DNA from: Collybiopsis luxurians FD-317 M1
Taxonomy: Eukaryota; Basidiomycota; Agaricomycetes; Agaricales; Omphalotaceae
Length of the DNA: 31,311 nt
Direction of reading: 5' to 3'
Assembly (NCBI GenBank): GCA_000827265.1
Contig: KN834832.1
Span: 224,612 to 255,922 of the forward strand
Shown here piece after piece: positions 9,517 through 20,500 of the stretch; within the stretch, counting starts at the first letter, position 1; each line of letters opens with the position of its first letter. Below the pieces are notes generated by a model that was given only the letters and a program-made list of their open reading frames with translations, made no database searches and had not been told where the DNA came from. Both the position numbers and the translations under genes were made by a program.

Positions 9517-10451
9517 TTGACCGTACTGACTGTTATTTCAACGCCTGGTGGATTGGTAACCGACTCATCCTCAAATGCGCCCAGAACGTCAGAGCTCAGT
9601 CTTCTTCCACAGATTGTCGAGCTTGCGACTTATCTCTACGAAATCCCTTCCTCCCATCTCGGGTACTCCCGTCTACACCCCCCTGGGTCATTCTGCCTGG
9701 ATTTTCCAGTATACGGATGTTTCTATGAGACAAACTATCGCTGATCTCGTCGTAATCGCTATGATCTCTTCTTCGCGAACGGATAGCCTTAAACGCTTGA
9801 CCTGGAGGATTGTTCAATGAAGACGACAAGAGTGCCGTGCAGCCGCAGTTCTGCCGGCTCCTCAGTAGCCAGCACCCAAGCTCTCGCAGTGCCTCATCCT
9901 GCGGATCAGCTTACGGATGTCAATGCACGTCTTGCTTATCGTTAGGTATCCAGAATTGGCTCACCCCTCCGCCGCCCTCACCTCCGAACTACGTTACCCA
10001 ACTCTCCTAGCTATAGAAGATCAGGCTCGGGTCTTGGTTCCCGATGTGTGGGTCCTCACGCAAGGCCTAAACTCCACTTGCGACATGGAGCATCGCCGCT
10101 TCTCGGGCACCAGAAGAACGGAACAGTCTAGAAACCCGTTGCCAGAACTGTCGCTCTGTGCTACGAATTGCTAGAAAGTGAAGGAAGTGAAGACATCACC
10201 GAGACATTGGGTATGACAGTATTTCCGGTAGCTGCTCGAGTAGTCAAACCGTCAACAATTATTGGAAGTATGAGTTCGTCAAAGGCAGTTGCAAAGATAA
10301 AGCTGACTTCGAAGTACAAGTGCATGGAATTGTGAAAGGTGCTTTGGAGGATTTGACAGGGAAGAAAGTCGTCGAGATTTTTGCATTGGTTTGTTTCGCA
10401 GTTATGTTGTATATTGAACGTTGCACTTACGTTGACGCCGTTGAGATGTAA
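9517..10451 (+). pseudogene. Unrecognised decayed gene 'E', best-preserved copy
   Basis: Several + strand segments read like one protein split by frameshifts. They are ELSLLPQIVELATYLYEIP (about 9580-9640), VPHPADQLTDVNARLAYR (about 9891-9944), YPELAHPSAALTSELRYP and AIEDQARVLVPDVWVLTQG (about 9951-10066, one base out), and KPVARTVALCYELLESEG with TVFPVAARVVKP (about 10132-10250, back in the first frame). An overlapping frame (10191-10451) is also open. The nucleotide block around TTTCCGGTAGC (10222) is repeated in the spacers of the array at 11816, 12067, 14620 and 17307. Differences between copies fall mainly at third positions of the FPVAA-VKP frame (gct/gcc, aca/acg), suggesting an ancestral coding sequence. 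I do not know the protein. Antisense open frames exist over 9596-9829 and 10161-10472 and cannot be fully excluded. Confidence 0.35.
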
Positions 10452-10559
10452 ATTAGTTAAACTACTAATCATTAATATTCAGACAAGTATTCAGAAGCAA
10501 GAACTACGAGTTCGTCGAAGATAGGCAGGAAGCGTTCATAAGATAAGATACGGTGGCGC

Positions 10560-10773
10560 CCGATTAGCGCATATTCCTTCTCGTCTTCCGCCCACCTTGC
10601 GCCCACTCACTCCTATACTCAACGCTTGGTCAAGAATCGTTCATCTTGCGTTTGGAAGACTGCATCTGTCCCACCCGCGCAGAGCCAAGCTCCAGCCAAG
10701 CACTCAGGAACTAGGATTCAACATAATCCATCTCTTCTATTCCTGATACAGATTTTGGACCCTAGCCGTGACG
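10560..10773 (+). promoter_or_regulatory. 5' leader/promoter of copy A (shared with copy C)
   Basis: This pyrimidine-rich stretch shares order and sequence with the region upstream of copy C (14960-15237). Both contain CGCCC, CACGCCCAC/GCGCCCACTCAC, CAAGAATCG/CAGAATTG, CC-CCGCGC, AAGCTCCAG and CATCTCT-CTA blocks. It is not shared with the sequence just upstream of B or D. CT-rich stretches just before the coding start are typical of basidiomycete promoters, where they often sit near the transcription start. Confidence 0.45.
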
Positions 10774-11776
10774 ATGGCCGGAGTGTACGAACTGTCTGAT
10801 GATAGTGAAGGTTACGTGTCTTATTACATCTTGGTTTCACATAATATTTATATGGAATATGTACAGTACTTTGGCTGCGCAACAGGACGGTGTCGATTCA
10901 CCAGAATGTGATTCGGACCCAGACACAATCAAACTACGAGGCCCATCCCCCCGATACCGCCGCTAACGTGAATCCGTCTACTCCTCCACCTCCCCACGCG
11001 ACCTCCTTCGTCTCCTCATCGACCGCGAATATGAATCCTCCAAGCTCCGCAAGGCCCTCCAATTCACAAAACGCCGCGCACAGAAGACGAAGTAGCAACT
11101 CGCGGTATATAGTGACAGGTCCAAGTCCTTAAATGAGGAAAGAATGAGGGCGGAGAAAAAGTCGCATATGCTGGAAGAGGAGTTGACGTTGTGCAAGCTT
11201 CGGGACGAATTGGCGCAGAAGGAGATTAAGAAGGCGAGGGAGGAGATCATGGGGTTGCGGGCCCAAGTGGGGAAGCTCAGGTGGGGTGCAACAAAGGCGA
11301 GGGAGGAGCTGGAGGCTACGGCTGATGGAAAGTGGCCGGGTTTGGGTATCTAAAGATGCAACGCACCCCAGCCTCTAGACTGTCAACTTTGAAGGTACCC
11401 CCACCGCAAGTTGTTCCTTCTTCCCTTCGGCAAGCTAACCCACCGCTACCGAAGCAGCGTATCCCAACCTCTAGATGATCACCACCGCAAGTTGCTCCTC
11501 CTACGCCTTGGAAAGCTTAGCCACCACCAAAGATGCCACGCCCCCCGTTCCATTGACTATTCAATAACCTTTTCCCAGCTGCGAAGAGTCGTAAATCTAC
11601 ATTCCGTGACGGGTTGGATGGAGACTACAAACGCAAATCCGATGACTCAACCCCACCTCCGTTATTGGGTAAAGGTATGACCACTCTTTCCCTCGAATCG
11701 ACTTCCGCCTGTTGATTATACCACAGCCCAGTAGCTCTCGCTTTCCCTTTCGCGGATGTCCATCTTCACGGCGACA
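10774..11776 (+). pseudogene. Coiled-coil array family, copy A (broken)
   Basis: ATG at 10774 opens the family N-terminus MAGVYELSDDSEG; an intron follows (acceptor TACAG at 10862-10866). The donor is GTTACG and shifts the frame by one base relative to B, C and D. In the family frame, TAA at 10964-10966 interrupts the YRRxRES motif and TAG at 11093-11095 interrupts the coiled coil. The coiled coil then resumes (11144-11353: LEEELTLCKLRDELAQKEI) and stops. From about 11356 the sequence jumps to the proline-rich tail matching C at 16456-16690, so about 650 bp of the middle is deleted. The block 11612-11775 is inverted relative to C. It is not expected to make a family protein. Confidence 0.75.
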
Positions 11777-12525
11777 CACAAGATTCCTCGAATCTTCGAA
11801 TCTGCCTACGATATATTTCCGGTAGCCGTTGAACTAGTCAGATCATTAACGATTACCTGAACTATGAACGAATTCCCGATTGAAAATCTATTTTTCAAAG
11901 TAGCGGGAGAGACAGCCGCGTCAGTGTCCAGACTCATCGAAAATCACGCCAAGTGAACCTATCAATAAAGAGTTTGTACATCCGAGTCACTGGACCGTGA
12001 CGTAGATTTACGAGAGCGACTACACAAGCACAAAATTCCGTTTTTCGATTCTTGCTGCCTACGATATTTCCGGTAGCCGCCAAACTAGTCAAACCGTTGA
12101 CGATTAGTTGACGATGACCTGAACTAGGAGTTTGTCGAAACATTGAATGCGCGGTTTGTGAAAGTTCCCTTGGAGGATTTCACAGAGAATTGAACAAAGA
12201 TAACCATTTCGTTCACTGGGCGTGTTTCTTTTGTCTTCCAGTTTTGAAAAGTTATGTTGGTTTATGATATCGACGTGTATTGAAATAAATGGAGGTTTGA
12301 TGATGAAAAGGATAGGAGGGAAAAAAAGTCAGTTCGTTCACCAGGCGTAGTCTTTGCTGTTTCCCAATTTTAATGCGTTTGGTCAGCGCTGTGCTTTGGA
12401 ATTGATAAGTTGTTGAATCTTGAGGTGACGGACGAGACTCTCACGGTTTTAACGGAGGTAAACTGCTGTCAAAAAAAAACAAAGTTTTAAGCTAGTATCA
12501 AATTTTATTTTTCGTAGGACCTTCG
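11777..12525. repeat. Array spacer with two decayed copies of the E block
   Basis: Two copies of the repeated spacer motif lie here: GATATATTTCCGGTAGCC (about 11810-11827) and GATATTTCCGGTAGCCGCC (12063-12081). Both are followed by a VKP/L-T-I-like stretch; the second also has TTGTGAAAGTTCCC-TTGGAGGAT (about 12157-12180), which occurs near 14730 too. The part at 12240-12525 has no recognisable gene and ends at the start of B. No open frame of note. Confidence 0.55.
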
Positions 12526-14249
12526 ATGGCAAAGGTTTATGAACCATCTGATGATAGTGAAGGGTATGTCTTTTATAAGCGTTAAGAGTGTTACTTATAA
12601 TTTTACTTAGTCCTGTATGGAGAGATTCTGTCAATTCCACTTTGGCAGCCGAGCCTCCTCCGAGTCCTTCTGATTCCCGAGGCCCATCCTCCAAATACCG
12701 CCGCCAACGCGAACTCGTCTATTCCGAGATCTCCCCTCGTGACCTCCTCCACCTCCTCATCAACTGCGAATACGAATCTTCCAAACTCCGCAACGCCCTC
12801 CAATCCACACAACGACGCGCAGAGGAGGCCGAGAGACAACTTGCTACGTATGGTGACAGGTTCCGGTCCTTGGATGAGGACAGGGAGGGGGCTGAGAAAA
12901 AGTTACACAATCTGGAAGAGGAGTTGACGTCATATAAGATTCAATACGACTCGACGCAGAAGGAGATTGCAAAGGTCATGGAGGAGGTCATGAGGTTGCA
13001 CGCCCAAGTGGAGAGGGCCAGGCAGGACGCCATGAAGGCTAAGGAGGAGCTCGAGGTATGGAAAATGAGGGACAAGGAGAGGAGGTTGGGGCTTGAGGCG
13101 TGGTGGACTAGGGCTAGGGAGGAGTTGGATATCTTTGTGGCGGATGTGTCACAGTCGGAACATCAAGAGACTGTGAATGAAGAGCAGCCGCTGGTAAGGG
13201 AGGAGGACGAGACATTGTCCTTTAGGCCGTTTCATCCTCTGAGTGGGTCGTTGCAATTTCCTGCGTCGCGTGAGGAATCTGTACGACGTGTGCGCAGCTT
13301 TTCCACACCACATTCAAGACCCACTATGTCACCTCCTGCCGTACAGACGTATGGTGTCGAATTACTCCCAGCTGATCCCGTCGAAATCGATGGTCGAGCG
13401 TCGGTACCCAATAGTGAAGCGTTGAGTACAGTTGGGGATACATTCTTGAGCAAGTTAGCTACAAGGAGAGGTGGGGGAGAGTATTCCAAAGCGTTTAGTA
13501 TGGCTGGGAGTGGATCGATTACTGGGGGAGGTGGAGCAGAGCATTCCGGAAGTACACTTGGGGATGTGGAATGGAGTGGATTCCACACATACACTATCGG
13601 AACACCGCCAGCCGAGCAAATCAGATTTGATCATCGGCCACCGGAACCTGTTAGGAGGAGGAGCAGTTTTCATGGACGGTCAGGTACAAAAACACCACCG
13701 CCGCAACTTGCTCCTCCTCCCCCTCCTCCTCGGCAGGCTCATCCATCACCACTGATACAACGTACTAGACCATCCAATAGCTTTATCCCAGCTGCGAAGA
13801 GTGAAGATGGAGATATTGCTCTGCCGCCTTCCCTGCAGCATAATATTGGAAAGAGGCTACCTCCGCGGCCACAGCAGGGGGTGGGAGGTGAGAACAGAAG
13901 AAAAGAACATACATCTGCGAAAGGAAAGGAGAGAGATATGGGGCCGCGGTATAATCAGCAGGGGGTCATCCTTCCACCCAATAACGGAGTTGGAGTTGGG
14001 TTTGAGTCGTCGGATCCGCCTTTGGGGTCTTATTTCCAACCAGGAGAAAGAGAGGATAGTAGGAGAAACTCCGGCTCTTACTCCATCGTTTCAGTTCAGC
14101 CACTTGTGGATGCATGGGGTGTTCCGATTCAGATGAAAGATCCTAAGACCCAGAAACTAGGTGGATGGAGGAATATGTTTATGAGTAAGACGACCGCGGT
14201 GGGAGGAGGAGGGAAGGGACTGATTAGTAGGAACAAGAGTATCGGATGA
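12526..14249 (+). CDS. Coiled-coil, proline-rich family protein, copy B
   Basis: The model is join(12526..12563, 12611..14249), 558 aa. The 38-nt first exon (MAKVYEPSDDSE+2 nt) is followed by a 47-bp intron (GTATGT to TTAG), the same exon length and phase as in C and D. Residues about 34-60 hold the conserved GPSSKYRRQRE and SPRDLLHLLI motifs. Residues about 64-185 are a strongly charged heptad-like coiled coil (LEEELTSYKIQYDSTQKEI). The rest is Ser/Pro/Gly-rich and disordered, with the EIPPA-type motif altered to TIGTPPAEQIRFD, the conserved IPAAKSEDGDIALPP, LVDAWGVPIQM and a NMF-SKT end. It stops where D continues for about 430 residues, so B lacks the C-terminal third. No signal peptide or membrane segment; cytosolic or nuclear scaffold is a guess. 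CpG content is normal and the frame intact, so it may be expressed. I know no function for this family. Confidence 0.75.
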
Positions 14250-14780
14250 GTAGGCATCACACTGGATTTAGTATTTGATCCATAGAGAAGAGTAAAAAGA
14301 TATCTTGCTCGAAACTGCTACAAATGAAACCTAAGATCAAGTCGGATGAAATGCAAGAGAAATTTGTAGTACCGAAGTAGGCAAAACACAAAGTTCTGGC
14401 ATCGATTACCGCACCGATATGCAAAATTCCTGATGCTCGAACGAGTACGGCGAGAACTGGGCTGAAAATCTGTTTTTCCAAGTAGCGGAGAGATCGCAAC
14501 TGTATCAGTATCCAAACGTATGCGCGTCATCGATAACTTACCCACAAAGAGTTCCTGTACGATGGCAGTATAACCAGATGTAGAAGGCTCCAGTTTTCGA
14601 TTCTAGCTGCCTACCACCATTCCGCGGTAGCAGCTAATCAGTTAAACTGTTAACGATTAAGTACCTGAACTATAATTTCGCCGAAAGAGTCTCATTCGGA
14701 AAAAGCAGACTTCGAAACTACGGTTTGTGAAAGTTCCTATGGAGAATTTGACCGGGAACTCTGTTGGATTGTGATGTGGT
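14250..14780. repeat. Array spacer downstream of B with decayed E block
   Basis: The first 300 bp align with the region downstream of C (16.9-17.2 kb) and of pseudogene P (5.37-5.70 kb); for example ACCGATATGC and the TTTTTCCAAGTAG/TTTTTCGAGGTATAG stretch. From 14590 it contains the E-type block (TTCCGCGGTAGCAGC at 14619) and TTTGTGAAAGTTCCTATGGA. No intact gene. Minus-strand open frames (14257-14545) are not shared in frame with other copies. Confidence 0.55.
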
Positions 14781-14959
14781 TGGGAATAAATGAATGGTTC
14801 ATTGAGCATTGGACATGGAGGGTCGAACGGACCGGTTTGTTCATCAAACATTGCTGGGACTCTACGAGGCTTTTGACTTTCAATTTGGATATGTTGTGAT
14901 TCGGAAACGAAGAACGTTGATGAGCGCTACTGAGAGAAGATAAGATACATGCGGCAGTG

Positions 14960-15237
14960 GGAACGTCCCGTTCAATTAGGCGCCCTATCTGCTACTCATC
15001 CACAGCCAATCATTATCCACAGCTCCTGCCGCTGCGCTCGCGTACATCGCGTCCTTTTTATCTCCCTCACGCCCACATCTGTCCTCAGTGTCCGGTTCAG
15101 AATTGTTCTTCAAAAACTGCAAGTGGCCCATCCGCGCGCACCTAAGCTCCAGTCAAACCAGGTTTTAACAACCCATCTCTCCTACACTTGACACATATTT
15201 CAATAGCCGTATCCTATACATATGGTTGTGATCATCA
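14960..15237 (+). promoter_or_regulatory. 5' leader/promoter of copy C
   Basis: This stretch is homologous to the leader of copy A (10560-10773), with a pyrimidine-rich run ending CATCTCTCCTACAC about 50 bp before the start codon. The parallel between A and C but not B or D suggests two promoter types within the array. TATACATATG lies shortly before the start but is not clearly a TATA box. Confidence 0.4.
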
Positions 15238-16675
15238 ATGGCTGGGGTATATGAACCATCGAATAATTGGGAAAGGTATGTATCTTATAGTGTTTCATTT
15301 TCTCCTCGAATGTTTATGTATGTACAGTACTTTGGCCCTGCTACAATATATCAATTCACAGGAATCTGATTCGGAACTGGAGGGACCAGACATCGACACT
15401 GATACTAGTTCAACCTCACACACTACCCTCCAACAAGGCCCATCCTCCCAATACCGCCGCCAACGCGAATCCGCCTACTCCGGGACCTCCCCTCCCGACC
15501 TCCTCCGTCTCCTCATCGACCGCGAATACGAATCCTCTGAGCTCCACAAAGCCCTTCAATCTGCACAACGCCGTGCGGAGGAAGCAAAGCAACAACTTGC
15601 CGCGTATATTACGAGGTTTCAGTCCTTGACAGAGGCGGAGTGGAAGCTGCAAGAGGAGTTGACCTTATATAAGATTCGATACAAGTTGGAGCAGGAGGAG
15701 AGAGTAAAGGCGAACAAGGAGGTCTACGAGTTGCGGGACCAAGTGGAGGAGCTGAAGGCGAGGGCTGAGGGGGAGCGGCAAGAGCTTGATATGCAGGGGG
15801 GGTTTATGGATACGCTCAGTTCCAAGACTGTCCATTCTCCCCCTTGGGATGAGCTTGATATCTTTCTGTCAAAGTTGGATCTGTTACGTTTGGGGCTTCC
15901 AGGGACCGTGAATGAGGAGCAGCCGCTGGTGAAGAGGGAGGAGGATGCTTATAGGACATATTCTTCCCCGAGAGCTGGGGGTATATCATCGAGAAAGTCG
16001 GTTTATTGGGGAGGTAGTCACAAAGCGTTAAGTGCGGTCGGGAGTGAGTCGATTACTGGGGGAGGTAGCCAAGAGTCTTACAAAGTGTTGAGTGCGGTTG
16101 GGAGTGAGTCGATTACTGGGGGAGGTGGCCGAGAGTCTTACAAAGTGTTGAGTGTGGTTGGGAGTGAGTCGATTACTGGGGGAGGTAGCCGAGAGTCTTA
16201 CAAAGTCTTGAGTGTGGTTGGGAGTGAGTCGATTACTGGCGAAAGTGGAGGACGGTATCCCAAAAGTACAGTTGGGGATATGATATGGAGTGAATTGCAG
16301 ACATACGATATCGAGATACCCCCGGCCGAACAAATCAAACTTGATAAACACCCACCGGAACCTGTCAGCAGGGGAAGCAGTTTTCGCGGACGGTCAACTA
16401 CAAAGATACCACCACCGCAAGCTGATCCTCCTCCTCGACAAACACAACCACCACTGAAGACGCAACGCACCCCAGCCTCTAGATGGTCAACTGTAAAGGT
16501 ACCACCACCGCAAGTTGTTCCTTCTTCCCCTCGGCAAGCTAAGCCACCACTACCGAAGCAGCGTATCCAAACCTCTACACAGTCAGCTGTGAAGAGATCA
16601 CCACCGCAAGTTGCTCCTCCTACCCCTCGGAAAGCTCAACCATCGTCAAAGACGCAACGCCCCCCATTCCGTTGA
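15238..16675 (+). CDS. Coiled-coil, proline-rich family protein, copy C (C-terminally shortened)
   Basis: The model is join(15238..15275, 15328..16675), 461 aa. Exon 1 is 38 nt (MAGVYEPSNNWE) with a 52-bp intron (GTATGT to TACAG), chosen because it restores the family N-terminus; the frame is also open upstream of the acceptor without it. GPSSQYRRQRESAYS and PPDLLRLLIDREYESS precede a coiled coil (about residues 85-200) shorter than that of D. Residues about 244-324 are four 20-residue repeats with core VGSESITGGG. The YDIEIPPAEQIKLD motif and Pro-rich repeats (TPRQAKPP-like) follow. The frame ends at TGA 16673. Beyond it the tail is still visible at nucleotide level (KGKARAKELWYNQQ, then stops), so C has lost the region B and D keep. 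It may be a young pseudogene or a shortened protein; function unknown. Confidence 0.65.
16021..16260 (+). repeat. 60-bp minisatellite, four copies, in copy C
   Basis: Four head-to-tail units of exactly 60 bp (starting 16021, 16081, 16141, 16201) encode 20 residues each, with core KVLSVVGSESITGGG. Neighbouring units differ at only a few positions, indicating recent unit duplication. B has one related unit (SMAGSGSITGGGG) and pseudogene P has two or three decayed ones; D has none that I can see. Confidence 0.9.
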
Positions 16676-17509
16676 CTATTCGATAATATTTTCCCAGATG
16701 CGACGGTCATCTACGAAAGGGAAAGCGAGAGCTAAGGAGCTGTGGTATAATCAACAGGCGGAGGTCGATTAGAGGGAAAGAGCGGTCATACCTTTACCCA
16801 ATAACGGAGGTGGGGTTGGGTCATTGGATTTGCCTTTATGGTCCTAGTCCAAACAGGGAAAAGGAGTGCATAGCGGGAGTCATGTCCGCTCACACTGCCT
16901 CGATTTGATCGGAACGACATTGGAATTTGTACTAGTACCTGACGAGAAGAAACCGGAGGTTGAATGGCTACTCACTGTGCAGTAATCACCTTATTGAATG
17001 AAACCCGATGTTCTGAACGAGTCAATATAGAGTATGAATTTTGAGATACCAGCGCTGCTGAAGCAAGCACCGATATGCGATATACCTGTCGCTCTAACGA
17101 GAACGGCGAAATTCCAGTTGAAGGTTCGGTTTTTCGAGGTATAGTGCTGAGAGATTGCAGCTGCTTTTAGATACAACGCAAGGGCGTCGTCGGCTGCGTC
17201 CATTGAACCTACCAACGAAGAGTTTGTACGACGGCAACATCACTGGACGTAGATTTACGACAGCTACTGCAAGATTCCTCGAGTTTTCCGATGATTCTGT
17301 GCCGTATTTCCGGTAGCCGCTATGCTTATGAGTCCGTCAAAGACAGAATCTGAGTGCACTGTTTATGAAAGTTCATTTACCATTCCGTTCACCAGGCCTA
17401 GGCCTGGTCTTGAGTTATTTTGGATAGCGATGTGTGAAAAGTTTTGAAGTTGCGCTGGAGGTGACTCGATCACTCCCACGGTTGGACGGACCGGGTTTGT
17501 TTATCAACC
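16676..17509. repeat. Spacer C-D: lost tail of C plus decayed E block
   Basis: 16680-16870 is the former C-terminal coding part of C, with matches to B at 13780-14050 but in-frame stops. 16880-17200 is the shared 3' spacer; on the + strand it contains a short open stretch, FEIPALLKQAPICDIPVAL, which partly recurs after B (APICKIPDA). 17290-17380 is the E-type block (TATTTCCGGTAGCCGCT at 17305). 17430-17510 is the leader of D and matches the end of pseudogene P (5808-5887). Nothing intact. Confidence 0.55.
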
Positions 17510-20500
17510 ATGGCTGGGGTCTATGAACCCTCGGATGATAGCGAAGGGTACGCGTTTTTGACTGTGCAATGATTCCTGCTTATTATTTTACAGTCCTGTA
17601 TTAAGAGATTTCGTCAATTCTACACTGGAAGCAGAGCCACCTCAACCAGACCCATACCCGGACCCAGACCTGGAGCCAGACCCAGATCCCCGTTCCAATT
17701 CAACCACACCAACCGTCACTCGACGAGGCCCATCATCCCGCTACCGCCGCCAACGCGAATCCGCCTACTCCACCACCTCCCCCCGCGACCTCCTCCGTCT
17801 CCTCATCGACCGCGAGTACGAGTCCTCCAAACTCCGCAAAGCTTTTGACCTCCTCGCTGCCCAACTCCAATCTACCCAACGCCGCGCAGAAGATGCCGAG
17901 CGACAGCTTGCGGTGTTTAGTGACCGTTTCCAGGCTTTGAATGAGGAAAGGGTGAGGGCGGAGAGGGAGTCGTATACGTTGGAGGAGGAATTGACGTTGT
18001 ATAAGATTCAGTATGATTTGGCGCAGAAGGAGATTGGGAAGGCGAGGGAGGTTGTTGTGGGGTTGCAGACGCAGGTGGAGAGGGCTGAAGAGGGGGCGAG
18101 GAGGGCTAGGGGTGATGCGAGGAAGGTGAAGGAGGCGATGGAGGTTTGGAGGGCTATGGAGGAGGGGAGGAGGCAGGGGTTTGAGGCGGGATGGAATAGG
18201 GCTAGGGAAGAGTTTGGGATTGTTGCTGCTAATCCGCCGCAGTTGGAGTATCAGGATTCGGTGTATGAGGAACAGCCCCGGGAGGATGATGAGACTATGT
18301 CCTATAGGACGTATCCCCCTCCCAGAGCGCTCTTGTCATTTCCAGCGGTCCCTGTGATTCCCCCACCTCCATCCAGCTCACAACGCGAGCCAGAGCCCCC
18401 TCTATCCATCTCACACCGCGACCCAATGCCCCCTCCTCAATCCATCTTACGTCGTGAACCAGAACCCCAACCCCAACCCCAATACGAACCCGAACCCGAA
18501 CACCCCCATTTCCCTTCAAGACCCCCTTCAAGACCCACCATGCCCACTCCCGCCGTCCAAACGTACGACATCGAAATTCCCCCAGCCGACCAAGTCCAGT
18601 TCGATAACCGACCCCCACCGCCTGTGAGAAGAGGGAGCACTTTCCGTCGACGGAACAACAACCCCCCACCACCACCTCAACCCGCCCCTCCACCCCCTCC
18701 ACCCATCCAACGCACCCCGTCCCCTCGACCCCCGGATAACTTTATCCCAGCTGCGAGGAGCGAAGATGGGCATATTGCGTTACCCCCTCCGCATCATTTG
18801 GCAGAGTACCCACCGTCCCCGCAGCCTAGCGTTGGGATGTCCTTGCCTTCGGAACCGGAGGTGAGGGGGAGGAGGAGGGAGTATACGTCTGCGAAGGGCA
18901 AGGCGAGGGCTACGGAGTCGTGGTATAATCAGCAGGGGGAGGTGGACTCGAGGGAGAGGGTTGATCGGGAGAGGGATAGGGATGGGTCTTCACATGGACA
19001 TGGACATGGACATGGACATCAGCCTCCGCCGGTTGGGCAGATTGTTGATTCGTCTTCGTGGTATCAGACGAAACAGCCGGGTCATGGGGAAGGGGGGGAT
19101 AGTAGGAGGCATTCGAGGGCGTATTCGGCTACGTCGAGTGGGGGGCTTGTGGATGCGTGGGGTATTCCGATTCAGATGCCGAGTGGGGGGGAGGAGCATG
19201 GAAGGTTGGGGGCGTTGGGGAGTACGATTAGGAATATGTTTAAGAGTAGGACGATTGGGGGTGGGGGGAAGGATAGGGATAGGGATAGGGATAGGGATAG
19301 GGATAGGCAGGCGTTGAGTGTGATTAAGGAGGATCCGTTGAGTCGGCATGCGAGTTTGGCGACGACGACGACGACGATGCAGCAGCAAAATCATGGTGGG
19401 AATCCGAATCCGAATCCGAATCCGAATGGGAATATGAATCCGGCGTCGAGATTCGTGGAGAGGAGACCCCCTCCTGGTCCACCGAGGAACGTGAGAGTCC
19501 CGACGCAGCTTACCGTTCCTGCTCCGTTGTCTCCTCAGGGCGTGCAGCAGGGGCGGGGACTTGGGCAAGGACAGGGGCACGGACAGAGGTCCATAGGACA
19601 TGGGAGAGCCATGTCCTCTGATAGTTTTTATGCTGCACCACCACCGCAGACGGGATCTGATAGGACGGGATCTGGGAATGGGTATTATGATCGACCAAAG
19701 TCGAGGAATTCGAGACGAGCCATGTCCGTGTCTGGCCCGCCGCCACCGGCAGCAGCCGGGAGTCCACCTGTTTCGATATCGATTCAACCTCCGGTGAGTA
19801 TGACTTTTCCTATTTCTAAATGTTGATACTAATGGGATTGGGCGGGTTCTAGTCACAATCACCGTCAGATGTACCTGCTCCGCTCAATGGTCGTCGATCA
19901 CCCTATCTTAGTCCAAGTCCAAGTCAGAATTCAGCTATGCAGCTTCCGCCGGATTATGCGAGGCCGAGGTCGGCGTCGTTGAACCATCGTCAGAGTCAGA
20001 GTCAGGGTTGGGCGAGGAGTGCGCATGGTTCTGGTCCTTCTTTGAGGGAGAAGACGCCGACTCCGAGTGCGAATGGGAATGGTGGTGGTGGGTATCAAGA
20101 GGGTACCAGGACACCTTCGAGAAACGCTGAACGTTTACCGAATTCGAATCCGGACCCGTACCCGTATATGACGAGTCAATTGCAGCAGCAGCATCAGCAG
20201 CAGTTTATGAAGTATCGGCAGGATGGAGTGGCTACGCCGAAATCGCACAAGTCACAGAGTCGCAGTCAGACTCAGAGTCAGAGGGTGCTGCAGGGACAGG
20301 GACAGGGACATTCAAGGTCAGAGTCGTTGGGTGTAGGGATGGGGAACGGAGGGGGTGGTGGGACGCCGAATTCGTTTAGTAGGGATGAGCCGTTGCCTGG
20401 TGGTGCATACGGTCATCGGCGTATGCGTTCGGACGCGTCTTCTACTGACGGAGGGGGAGGGGAAAGGGAGAGGGAGAGAGCAGGGGGTCCGTTGAAACGC

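Noticed and set aside
16021..16260. Regular 60-bp repeats resembling a CRISPR array
   Set aside because: Units are contiguous with no variable spacers and are in frame within a eukaryotic gene.
16991..17215. Minus-strand ORF in the C-D spacer (contains FAVLVRATGISHIGA)
   Set aside because: It looks protein-like and a partial match (LAVLVRASGILHIGA) occurs after B, but frames are not kept beyond that and the + strand also gives a plausible reading. Recorded only as spacer homology.
18990..19862. 290-aa minus-strand open frame rich in Arg and Pro
   Set aside because: It lies wholly antisense to D exon 2 and intron 2, and its composition is the mirror of D codons (runs of Arg-Ile-Pro opposite GGATAG/CCGAAT repeats). 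No independent motifs or introns.
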